Below, piece by piece: positions 22,518-30,349 of a stretch of DNA of 35,852 nt. The position numbers and the translations under genes are program-made. The notes under the pieces are model-generated. The model was not told where the DNA came from. It was given only the letters and a program-made list of their open reading frames with translations, and searched no databases. The DNA comes from Polynucleobacter meluiroseus (GTDB taxonomy: Bacteria > Pseudomonadota > Gammaproteobacteria > Burkholderiales > Burkholderiaceae): assembly GCA_945867755.1 (NCBI GenBank), contig CAMBJN010000002.1, forward strand, positions 1 through 35,852, in the 5' to 3' direction. Numbering within the stretch: position 1 is the first letter of the stretch; every line of letters starts with the position of its first letter.

Positions 22518-24053
22518 ATGGCCTTTCGTGAACTTGTATTTACCGTCTCCGAAGATTTTGCTGAAGATCTTGGAGATGCCCTCATGGAATTGGGTGCACT
22601 ATCCATTTCGGTCAGTGATGCTGCTGCCGATACTGAATCTGAAAAACCCTTGTATGGGGAACCAGGTTTAACACCTGATCGACAAGCTTGGGAGCAATCT
22701 CAAGTTATTGCCCTTTTTGATGAACAAGGTTTGAGTGCGGTAGAAATTTCATTGGCTTTGACTGAAGCGGGTTTTCAGGTCAACGCCCCTTCACAAAGAA
22801 GTGTTGAGGAACAAGACTGGGTGCGTCTCACGCAATCACAGTTTGAGCCTATTCAAGTGGGTCAGCGTTTATGGGTAGTTCCATCATGGCATGACGCACC
22901 CAAAGATCCGAATGCAGTTTGTTTGGCAGTTGATCCTGGCCTGGCTTTTGGGACTGGCAGTCATCCAACTACCAAGTTGTGTATGCAATGGTTAGAAGAG
23001 CACTCTGGCTTAGCCAGCAAGTCGCTTCTAGATTATGGTTGTGGTTCAGGTATTTTGGCAATTGCGGCAAAACGTTTGGGTTGTGGTGATGCGCTTGGGG
23101 TGGACATTGATCCGCAAGCAGTCATGTCTGCCAAAGATAATGCAGAGCGTAATGAAGTGACTGTTGACTTTCGCTTACCAGAGGAAGATAGCGCCAAGAG
23201 CCGGCATGACGTGGTTGTTGCGAATATCTTGGCCAATCCTCTCCAAGTGCTTGCTCCAGCACTTTGCCAACGCATTGCACCGAATGGTCACATTGTTTTA
23301 TCAGGCATTCTCGAGCGCCAAGCGCAAGAGGTGATTGACACCTATCAACCCTGGATCAAACTTCATGTTTGGCGTGAGTGTGATGGCTGGGTGTGTCTAA
23401 CGGGTCAATTAATATCAGATGACACCAACCAAACCTCGTCGGGCATTCAAAAAAAAACGATAAAACCCAACCCGAGCTCAGCTAACTCATCAAAAAATAA
23501 GAAATCGCTCACTTCAATTGGCTGGATCAGCCTAGCTGTATTGATGGTGGTGATTGCTTTACAGCTCTTTCATCTTGGTAGGCATGTGATTGCATTGCAG
23601 CTCACCAAAACACCGGCTGCTATTCAAGAACCCTTATTTAAGGCATTTAAATCTCTAGATTCTTTACTGTGCAAACGGTTTTCTTGCCAAGATATGCCCC
23701 TAAGGGACTTTTCTGCATGGGCCATTGAGTTAGCCAATCTAAAAATTGCCGCCAATAGCCAAACTACTACCGGAGTACTAGAACTTCAAATCCGCAATAA
23801 ATTGCCACTCATGATCACCTGGCCACACGTATTGCTCACCATCACCGATGCTAACGATGCTGTAATCTCGGAAAAACTTCTTGGGCCCAAAGATTGGTTA
23901 CCAGCTGATGATTCCAAAATCATTACAGCGGGATCACAAGCGCTTCAGGAGGTCTCGTGTAACATTTTCTTGAGCTTACCCCAACAAGCTGCCGGATTTA
24001 GAGTGCGTCTGCTCTATGTTGATGACAAGGCAACAGATGGATCTTCAGAATAA
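22518..24053 (+). CDS. prmA: Ribosomal protein L11 methyltransferase fused in frame to a TM + DUF3426-like C-terminal domain
   Basis: 511 aa. Residues about 1-297 are PrmA (AVDPGLAFGTGSHPTTKLCMQWLE, LDYGCGSGILAIAAKRLG, VVVANILANPL); then a basic linker spanning A9 (23449..23457), TM SIGWISLAVLMVVIALQLF and a DUF3426-like region. Domain naming is from memory of the families. Confidence 0.88.
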   Translation: MAFRELVFTVSEDFAEDLGDALMELGALSISVSDAAADTESEKPLYGEPGLTPDRQAWEQSQVIALFDEQGLSAVEISLALTEAGFQVNAPSQRSVEEQDWVRLTQSQFEPIQVGQRLWVVPSWHDAPKDPNAVCLAVDPGLAFGTGSHPTTKLCMQWLEEHSGLASKSLLDYGCGSGILAIAAKRLGCGDALGVDIDPQAVMSAKDNAERNEVTVDFRLPEEDSAKSRHDVVVANILANPLQVLAPALCQRIAPNGHIVLSGILERQAQEVIDTYQPWIKLHVWRECDGWVCLTGQLISDDTNQTSSGIQKKTIKPNPSSANSSKNKKSLTSIGWISLAVLMVVIALQLFHLGRHVIALQLTKTPAAIQEPLFKAFKSLDSLLCKRFSCQDMPLRDFSAWAIELANLKIAANSQTTTGVLELQIRNKLPLMITWPHVLLTITDANDAVISEKLLGPKDWLPADDSKIITAGSQALQEVSCNIFLSLPQQAAGFRVRLLYVDDKATDGSSE

Positions 24054-24074
24054 TTCACCCACCCAAGGAACTTT

Positions 24075-25034
24075 ATGTCTAGCTTAATTTGTGGCTCCAT
24101 CGCCTATGACACCATCATGAATTTTGAAGGTCGCTTTCAAGATCAAATCTTGGCAGACCAGATTCATATATTGAATGTTGCCTTTTTGGTACCCAGTATG
24201 CGTAGAGAATTTGGTGGGTGCGCTGGCAATATTGCTTACAACCACAAACTATTAGGTGGCGAGCCCATCATCATGGCCACCGTTGGTGGCGATGCTGGCT
24301 CTTATTTTGATCAATTAGCTAAATACAAGATCAGTGCCGATCATATTCGTGAACTACCAGAGGCCTTCACTGCTCAAGCAATGATTACGACCGACCGCGA
24401 TAACAACCAAATCACAGCCTTTCATCCTGGCGCCATGGGTCAATCGCACCTCAATACAGTGGCAGAGGTAATCAATCATCGCCAGAAGAAACAACTTGGA
24501 TTGCCAAAAATTGCGATTGTGGCCCCAGATGGCAGACAAGGCATGGTTGAACATTGCCAGCAATTGGCAGATGCCAAAATTCCATTCATTTTTGACCCAG
24601 GCCAAGGTTTGCCGATGTTCGATGGTCAAGAACTCTTAGCTTTTATTGAACAAGCCACTTATTTGGCCGTGAATGACTACGAAGGTGAAATGCTAGCCCA
24701 AAGAACTGGCCTATCTTTAGAAAAGATTGCGGAACGGGTTTCAGCTTTGATTGTTACCAAAGGTGCTCAGGGTGCAGAAATACACTCTCAAGGTAAGAAA
24801 ATTGAAATTCCAGTAGTTCCTGTCGGAAATGCCATTGATCCAACCGGTTGCGGCGATGCTTTCAGGGGTGGATTGCTATATGGTATCGAACAAGGATTTG
24901 ACTGGGTGGTTACTGGTCGTTTAGCAAGTTTGATGGGATCCATCAAAATTGCCAGCCAAGGCCCCCAGAATCACTGCTCATCTCAAGAGGCCATTCAAAT
25001 GCAGTTCAAGCAAGCATTTGGCTATAGCTACTGA
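24075..25034 (+). CDS. PfkB-family carbohydrate/nucleoside kinase
   Basis: 319 aa; GGCAGNIAYNHKLLGGEPIIMATVGGDAG and C-terminal NAIDPTGCGDAFRGGLLYG. Confidence 0.92.
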   Translation: MSSLICGSIAYDTIMNFEGRFQDQILADQIHILNVAFLVPSMRREFGGCAGNIAYNHKLLGGEPIIMATVGGDAGSYFDQLAKYKISADHIRELPEAFTAQAMITTDRDNNQITAFHPGAMGQSHLNTVAEVINHRQKKQLGLPKIAIVAPDGRQGMVEHCQQLADAKIPFIFDPGQGLPMFDGQELLAFIEQATYLAVNDYEGEMLAQRTGLSLEKIAERVSALIVTKGAQGAEIHSQGKKIEIPVVPVGNAIDPTGCGDAFRGGLLYGIEQGFDWVVTGRLASLMGSIKIASQGPQNHCSSQEAIQMQFKQAFGYSY

Positions 25035-25074
25035 TTCTTAAGCTACCAATTTGCATCAAGACTTACAAAAGAAA

Positions 25075-25107
25075 AAACCCGCTAAGGCGTTAAGCTCTAG
25101 CGGGTTT
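25075..25107 (-). terminator. Rho-independent terminator downstream of histone H1-like gene
   Basis: Stem AAACCCGCTA / TAGCGGGTTT; stronger T tract (TTTTTTC) on the minus strand. It lies about 30 nt past the stop of the -1-frame extension, rather than the zero-frame stop. Confidence 0.75.
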
Positions 25108-25137
25108 GATTCCCTCTGGGAACCGGTCCCTAATAAA

Positions 25138-25251
25138 TTAAGGACGAGAACCCGTTGGGAAAGGCCAAGCAGCAGCCGGATTTAAAACTGTCTTTGCTGA
25201 TGAAGCAGGAGCAGCTTTAGCAGCCGGCTTTTTAGCAGCAGGCTTACTTAC
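25138..25251 (-). other. -1-frame C-terminal extension of the histone H1-like gene (candidate frameshift product or sequencing-indel-displaced 3' end)
   Basis: In the -1 frame after A_AAA_AAG: VSKPAAKKPAAKAAPASSAKTVLNPAAAWPFPTGSRP then TAA (25138..25140). Same Lys/Ala composition continues uninterrupted and then enters a non-repetitive C-terminus. Confidence 0.85.
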
Positions 25252-25505
25252 TTTTTTTTTACTACTTTTTTAGCAGCTTTTTTAGCAGCAGGCTTCTTCT
25301 TAGCAGCAGGCTTCTTCTTAGCAGCTTTTTTAGCAGCAGGCTTCTTAGCAGCTACTTTTTTCTTAGCAGCAGGCCTTTTAGCAGCAGCTTTTTTAGCAGC
25401 AGGCTTCTTCTTAGCAGCTACTTTTTTCTTAGCAGCAGGCTTTTTAGCAGCAGCTTTTTTAGCAGCTGGTTTCTTTGCAGCAGGTTTTTTCTTGGCGATT
25501 GCCAT
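25248..25505 (-). CDS. Histone H1-like Lys/Ala-rich DNA-binding protein (zero-frame product)
   Basis: MAIAKKKPAAKKPAAKKAAAKK... repeats; RBS AAGGAG upstream of ATG at 25505; ends GTA AAA AAA AAG TAA. Confidence 0.85.
   Translation of the reverse strand: MAIAKKKPAAKKPAAKKAAAKKPAAKKKVAAKKKPAAKKAAAKRPAAKKKVAAKKPAAKKAAKKKPAAKKKPAAKKAAKKVVKKK
25347..25478. repeat. 66-bp direct tandem duplication inside the histone H1-like gene
   Basis: Unit beginning agcagctacttttttcttagcagcaggc(c/t)ttttagcagcagcttttttagcagc at 25347 and again at 25413; encodes the 22-residue PAAKKAAAK(K/R)PAAKKKVAAKK(K) repeat. Confidence 0.8.
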
Positions 25506-25635
25506 ATTAAACTCCTTCACGTGAGAGTGATTTACAAATACTACTGATTAAAGAAACCCGACCACACCAACTTCGTGTGAGCGAGCCATTCATCGGCGCG
25601 CCACTCACTACACGTCGCACGCTAATGAATCTTGG

Positions 25636-25671
25636 AAAAAAAGCCGTGACCCCAAGAGGCGACGGCTTTTT
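25636..25671. terminator. Bidirectional hairpin with A/T tails between nrdB and the H1-like gene
   Basis: AAAAAGCCGT ... ACGGCTTTTT inverted repeat. Confidence 0.75.
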
Positions 25672-25704
25672 AAATACGGAAGAGGATTGTTTTGAACGAT
25701 TAAA

Positions 25705-25727
25705 AGAAAGAGATAACAACTCTTTCT
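25705..25727 (-). terminator. Hairpin downstream of nrdB
   Basis: AGAAAGAG-ataacaa-CTCTTTCT, TTTTAATC tail on the minus strand. Confidence 0.5.
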
Positions 25728-25859
25728 GAGATATCAGAGCCTGGGTATAAAACACGTATTGTTGGCTACTACCTATCAACCGTTTCCTCTCTTTAGTTTT
25801 GCAACTTTCGTGATAGTACAACTTAAGAGATGCGTTGTCATCAATTATTTTAAAAATAA

Positions 25860-27047
25860 TTACTCCCAGTTCAACGCACCGCCAGTTTGATATTCAATAA
25901 CGCGAGTTTCAAAGAAGTTTCTCTCCTTCTTCAGGTCGATCATTTCGCTCATCCATGGAAAAGGATTTTCTTCGTTGGGGAACATTACTTCAAGACCAAT
26001 TTGCATGCAACGGCGATTGCAAATGTAGCGCAAGTAACCTTTGAACATTGGCGCATTCAAGCCCAGAACCCCTCTAGGCATGGTGTCTTCAGCGTAGCGA
26101 TACTCCAACTCAACCGCCTTTTCGAACAAACCGCGCAACTCTTCTTTGAACTCTGGCGTCCACAAGTGTGGGTTTTCTAACTTGATCTGATTGATCATGT
26201 CGATACCAAAGTTGCAATGCAATGACTCATCACGCAAGATGTACTGATACTGCTCTGCAGCACCGGTCATCTTATTTTGACGGCCCATCGCCAAAATTTG
26301 CGTAAAACCAACATAGAAGAACAAACCTTCCATGATGCAAGCAAACACAATTAATGAGCGCAATAGCTTCTGATCGTTCTCAGGAGTGCCTGTTTTGAAT
26401 GATGGATCAGTCAAAACATCGATGAATGGGATCAAAAACTCATCTTTGTCACGAATTGACTTCACTTCATGGTACGCATTGAAGATTTCAGCCTGGTCTA
26501 GGCCTAAAGACTCCACAATGTATTGGTAGGCATGCGTATGGATCGCCTCTTCAAAAGCTTGACGCAATAAATATTGACGGCATTCTGGGGCTGTAATCTG
26601 GCGATAGGTGCCCAAAACAATATTATTGGCGGCTAATGAGTCAGCCGTCACAAAGAAACCAAGATTGCGCATGATGATGCGGCGCTCGTCCTCAGTTAAG
26701 CCATTAGGGTCTTTCCAAAGAGCAATATCTCGAGTCATATTGATCTCTTGAGGCATCCAGTGGTTTGCGCAACCTGCTAAATACTTCTCCCAGGCCCATT
26801 TATATTTAAATGGCACCAATTGGTTCACATCTGTTGAGCCATTGATGATGCGCTTGTCAGCCACGTTCACACGGCGAGCAACAGCATCTTCTGGATCAAT
26901 CGTTGCTGAAGGGGCTGATGCGGATGACATTGGCATCGGCATTGGGCGGTTTGGCAACAAAGTGCTTTCTGCAGCAACGGATGGGTTCATTGCTGGGGCA
27001 ACTTTTGCAACCGGTGCAACAGCAGTTTCTTCTTCCCAGTTCAGCAT
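25860..27047 (-). CDS. nrdB: Class I ribonucleotide reductase beta subunit
   Basis: 395 aa; [18 protein letters not shown] (Glu/His metal ligands and Tyr-radical position), SDE-type [13 protein letters not shown]. Confidence 0.96.
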   Translation of the reverse strand: MLNWEEETAVAPVAKVAPAMNPSVAAESTLLPNRPMPMPMSSASAPSATIDPEDAVARRVNVADKRIINGSTDVNQLVPFKYKWAWEKYLAGCANHWMPQEINMTRDIALWKDPNGLTEDERRIIMRNLGFFVTADSLAANNIVLGTYRQITAPECRQYLLRQAFEEAIHTHAYQYIVESLGLDQAEIFNAYHEVKSIRDKDEFLIPFIDVLTDPSFKTGTPENDQKLLRSLIVFACIMEGLFFYVGFTQILAMGRQNKMTGAAEQYQYILRDESLHCNFGIDMINQIKLENPHLWTPEFKEELRGLFEKAVELEYRYAEDTMPRGVLGLNAPMFKGYLRYICNRRCMQIGLEVMFPNEENPFPWMSEMIDLKKERNFFETRVIEYQTGGALNWE

Positions 27048-27102
27048 AATGTGTTCTCCAAATTCTTTTTAAATTGCATTTTTATAATCATTAATATACG
27101 AC

Positions 27103-30048
27103 TTATTGGCATGCTTCGCATTCGTCAAAGCCAGCATCACCTGGGCGCATCGTACAAACAGGACCGTCTGCTGCTGCAGCTGCAGCTGCAGCCAAAGTTG
27201 GATCACCATTCGATACTGAATTCAAAGCGCCGCCCTTGACAGTTGATTTCTCAACGTGTGTGGCTGAAATCGTGCGCAAGTAATATGTTGTTTTTAAACC
27301 ACGTAGCCAAGCTAACTTGTAGGTGTCATCCAACTTCTTACCAGATGCGCCAGCCATATAAATATTCAATGACTGAGCTTGATCGATCCATTTTTGACGG
27401 CGTGACGCAGCTTCAACTAACCACTGAGGCTCAACTTCAAACGCTGTCGCGTACAAATCACGCAAATCTTGAGGAATGCGATCAATTTTTGACAATGAAC
27501 CGTCAAAGTACTTCAAGTCAGCAATCATGACTTCATCCCACAAACCACGGGCCTTCAGATCCCGAACCAAATAATCGTTTACCACGGTGAATTCACCTGA
27601 AAGGTTAGATTTCACGAAAAGATTCTGATAAGTTGGCTCGATACAGGCTGAAACACCAATGATGTTAGAAATTGTGGCTGTTGGCGCAATCGCCACACAG
27701 TTTGAATTGCGCATACCGAACTGCTTGATGCGATTGCGCACCGGCGTCCAATCCATCTTAGATGACATGTCAACTTCAACATAGCCACCGCGCTGCTCAG
27801 CCAATAATTTCACTGAATCCTGTGGCAGGATGCCGCGATCCCACAAAGAACCCTTGTAAGTCTCGTAAGTACCGCGCTCTTCGGCCAGTTCTGTTGAGGC
27901 CAAGTAAGCGAAGTAGCAAACAGCTTCCATGGATTCGTCAGCGAATTGAACCGCTGCATCGCTGGCGTAAGGTATGCGCAACATGTGCAAGCAATCCTGG
28001 AAGCCCATGATGCCCATGCCAACTGGACGATGCTTCATGTTTGAGTTGCGGGCTTTAGCCACGGCGTAATAGTTAATATCAATCACGTTATCCAACATGC
28101 GCATCGCTGTGCGGATGGTTTTTTGGAGTTTTTCGTGGTCAAGCATCAAGTTACCGCTGGCATCTGTCTTCAAATGAACAGCTAAGTTGACTGAACCCAA
28201 GTTACAGACAGCGATTTCTGTTTCGTTGGTGTTCAACGTGATTTCTGTACACAAGTTTGATGAGTGAACCACGCCAACGTGCTGCTGAGGGCTGCGAACG
28301 TTACATGGGTCTTTGAAAGTGATCCATGGGTGGCCTGTTTCAAACAACATGCCTAACATCTTGCGCCACATATCCAAGGCATTGACCTTCTTGAATGGCT
28401 TGATTTCACCATTGGCAGCTTTTTGCTCATAAGCCAAATAAGCTTTTTCGAACTCCAAACCAAATTTGTCATGTAAGTCTGGACAAGTTGATGGTGTGAA
28501 CAATGTCCACTCACCTTTTTCCATCACGCGCTTCATGAACAAGTCTGGAATCCAGTTAGCAGTATTCATATCATGTGTGCGGCGGCGGTCATCACCGGTG
28601 TTCTTACGCAACTCTAAGAATTCTTCCACATCTAAGTGCCAAGTCTCCAAATAAGCGCAAACTGCGCCCTTGCGCTTACCACCTTGGTTCACCGCAACAG
28701 CTGTGTCGTTCACCACCTTCAAGAACGGAACAACGCCTTGAGATTTACCGTTGGTTCCTTTGATATGACTGCCCAAAGAACGCACATTCGTCCAGTCGTT
28801 ACCCAAACCACCAGCAAACTTAGACAACAAAGCGTTTTCTTTCAAACCTTCATAAATTCCATCCAAATCATCTGGAATCGTTGTTAAGTAGCAGCTAGAC
28901 AACTGTGAGCGCAATGTTGCTGAGTTGAATAAGGTTGGCGTACTGGACATGAAATCAAATGTTGACAAGATTTCATAGAATTCAATCGCACGATCTTCAC
29001 GATTCACTTCATTCAATGCCAAACCCATCGCCACACGCATGAAGAATGCCTGAGGCATTTCAATGCGGTGATCTTCAATGTGCAAGAAATAACGGTCATA
29101 CAAAGTCTGCAAGCCCAAATAGTTGAACTGTAAATCGCGATCAGCTTTCAGGGCGGCGCCCAATTTGACCAAGTCATAAGTCAATAAACGCTTGTCTAGT
29201 AACTCTGCATCCACGCCTTGCTTGATAAATTGCGGGAAGTAATTGATATATTCAGCAGCCATAGCACCTTGTGGTACTTCACGGCCTAAAATTTCTTTGC
29301 GGATGGTGTGCATCAAAATACGTGCAGTCACCTGGCTGTAGGCTGGGTCGTTTTCAATCCATGTGCGTGACGCCAAAATAGCTGAGTCATACACTTGAGC
29401 CATTGGAACGCCTTCGTACAAACCCTTGATGGTTTCTTTGATGATCGGCTCTGCATTCACCGCATTACCCAAACCTTCACAAGCCGCCTGAATCACCATT
29501 TGCAATGCTGCCATGTCTAATGGCTTGATCACACCATTGTCACTGACATTAACGCCTGGGTGCTCGACGATTTGAGCCACAGGCTGAGCAGCCACTTGTG
29601 CTGCACGCTCTTGATTGCGCTTTTCGCGATAAAGCACATAAGCACGGGCCACATTGTGCTCACCACTGCGCATCAAAGCCAATTCAACTTGGTCTTGGAT
29701 ATCTTCAATGTGGAATGTTCCACCATTTGGACGGCTGCGCAATAAGGCATGCACAACCACCTGGGTCAATTGTTCCACTTGCTCACGAACTCGAGCAGAT
29801 GCTGCGCCTTGGCCACCATTAACTGCTAAAAAAGCTTTGGTCACAGCAATCGCAATTTTGGATGGCTCGAACGCTACAACTGAACCATTACGGCGAATGA
29901 TTTTGTAATCTGTTAATTGTGTTGTTTGAGTACCACCGACACCACCTGCCACAAATTCCTCTGACGGACTTTGACTAACTTGACCAGTTGATTGGCCAGA
30001 AAATGGATTGGATGCTTGGCCAGAAACTTGTGGGTCTGCGTAGGTCAT
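27103..30048 (-). CDS. nrdA: Class I ribonucleotide reductase alpha subunit with two N-terminal ATP-cone-like regions
   Basis: 981 aa; IIRRNGSVVAFEPSKIAIAVTKAF (ATP cone), second cone-like block after residue about 150, SSCYLTTIPDDLDGI, NLCTEITLNTNETEIAVCNLGSVNL, C-terminal redox CEACQ. Confidence 0.96.
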   Translation of the reverse strand: MTYADPQVSGQASNPFSGQSTGQVSQSPSEEFVAGGVGGTQTTQLTDYKIIRRNGSVVAFEPSKIAIAVTKAFLAVNGGQGAASARVREQVEQLTQVVVHALLRSRPNGGTFHIEDIQDQVELALMRSGEHNVARAYVLYREKRNQERAAQVAAQPVAQIVEHPGVNVSDNGVIKPLDMAALQMVIQAACEGLGNAVNAEPIIKETIKGLYEGVPMAQVYDSAILASRTWIENDPAYSQVTARILMHTIRKEILGREVPQGAMAAEYINYFPQFIKQGVDAELLDKRLLTYDLVKLGAALKADRDLQFNYLGLQTLYDRYFLHIEDHRIEMPQAFFMRVAMGLALNEVNREDRAIEFYEILSTFDFMSSTPTLFNSATLRSQLSSCYLTTIPDDLDGIYEGLKENALLSKFAGGLGNDWTNVRSLGSHIKGTNGKSQGVVPFLKVVNDTAVAVNQGGKRKGAVCAYLETWHLDVEEFLELRKNTGDDRRRTHDMNTANWIPDLFMKRVMEKGEWTLFTPSTCPDLHDKFGLEFEKAYLAYEQKAANGEIKPFKKVNALDMWRKMLGMLFETGHPWITFKDPCNVRSPQQHVGVVHSSNLCTEITLNTNETEIAVCNLGSVNLAVHLKTDASGNLMLDHEKLQKTIRTAMRMLDNVIDINYYAVAKARNSNMKHRPVGMGIMGFQDCLHMLRIPYASDAAVQFADESMEAVCYFAYLASTELAEERGTYETYKGSLWDRGILPQDSVKLLAEQRGGYVEVDMSSKMDWTPVRNRIKQFGMRNSNCVAIAPTATISNIIGVSACIEPTYQNLFVKSNLSGEFTVVNDYLVRDLKARGLWDEVMIADLKYFDGSLSKIDRIPQDLRDLYATAFEVEPQWLVEAASRRQKWIDQAQSLNIYMAGASGKKLDDTYKLAWLRGLKTTYYLRTISATHVEKSTVKGGALNSVSNGDPTLAAAAAAAADGPVCTMRPGDAGFDECEACQ

Positions 30049-30136
30049 TCGAACTCCTGTATCTATATATATGTATGTATTAATTAGGTAAAAAGTCTAT
30101 TTGTTAGTTTTTTTCAACAGCTATTCGCTCTTAAAA

Positions 30137-30152
30137 ACACTACATTTAGTGT
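30137..30152. promoter_or_regulatory. NrdR-box-like palindrome upstream of nrdA
   Basis: ACACTACATTTAGTGT; perfect outer arms ACACTA/TAGTGT, close to the NrdR-box consensus (ACACWATATATWGTGT as I recall it), 89 nt upstream of nrdA start. Confidence 0.7.
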
Positions 30153-30349
30153 TTTTTCTGCGACAACATTACTAAGTATAGGGTATTTGTGATTATTTTG
30201 ATAAATATTTTTTACTAAAAATACCTATCGGAATCCCTAATTCGAGCCTGTTTTTAATGATTTTTTGGCGCTACTTGAGGGCTTTTTAGTATAAAAACTT
30301 AGATGGTTAGCGCTTACTAACCCAACGAGACAAGACTTATTTGAAAAAA

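Noticed and set aside
25255-25495. Repeat-rich region considered as a CRISPR array
   Set aside because: Repeats are in-frame Lys/Ala codons without unique spacers; coding tandem repeat.
25507-25821. 104-aa minus-strand ORF upstream of the H1-like gene
   Set aside because: Reads through two terminator-like hairpins, has no recognisable motif, and overlaps the H1-like start in another frame; likely spurious.
30137-30156. NrdR-like palindrome considered only as a terminator
   Set aside because: No plus-strand gene ends before it and the stem is AT-rich; position upstream of nrdA favours an operator, though attenuation is not excluded.
30305-30322. Hairpin GGTTAG-CGCTTA-CTAACC between nrdA and the AmpD fusion
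   Set aside because: Short 6-bp stem with no T tail; no assignable role.
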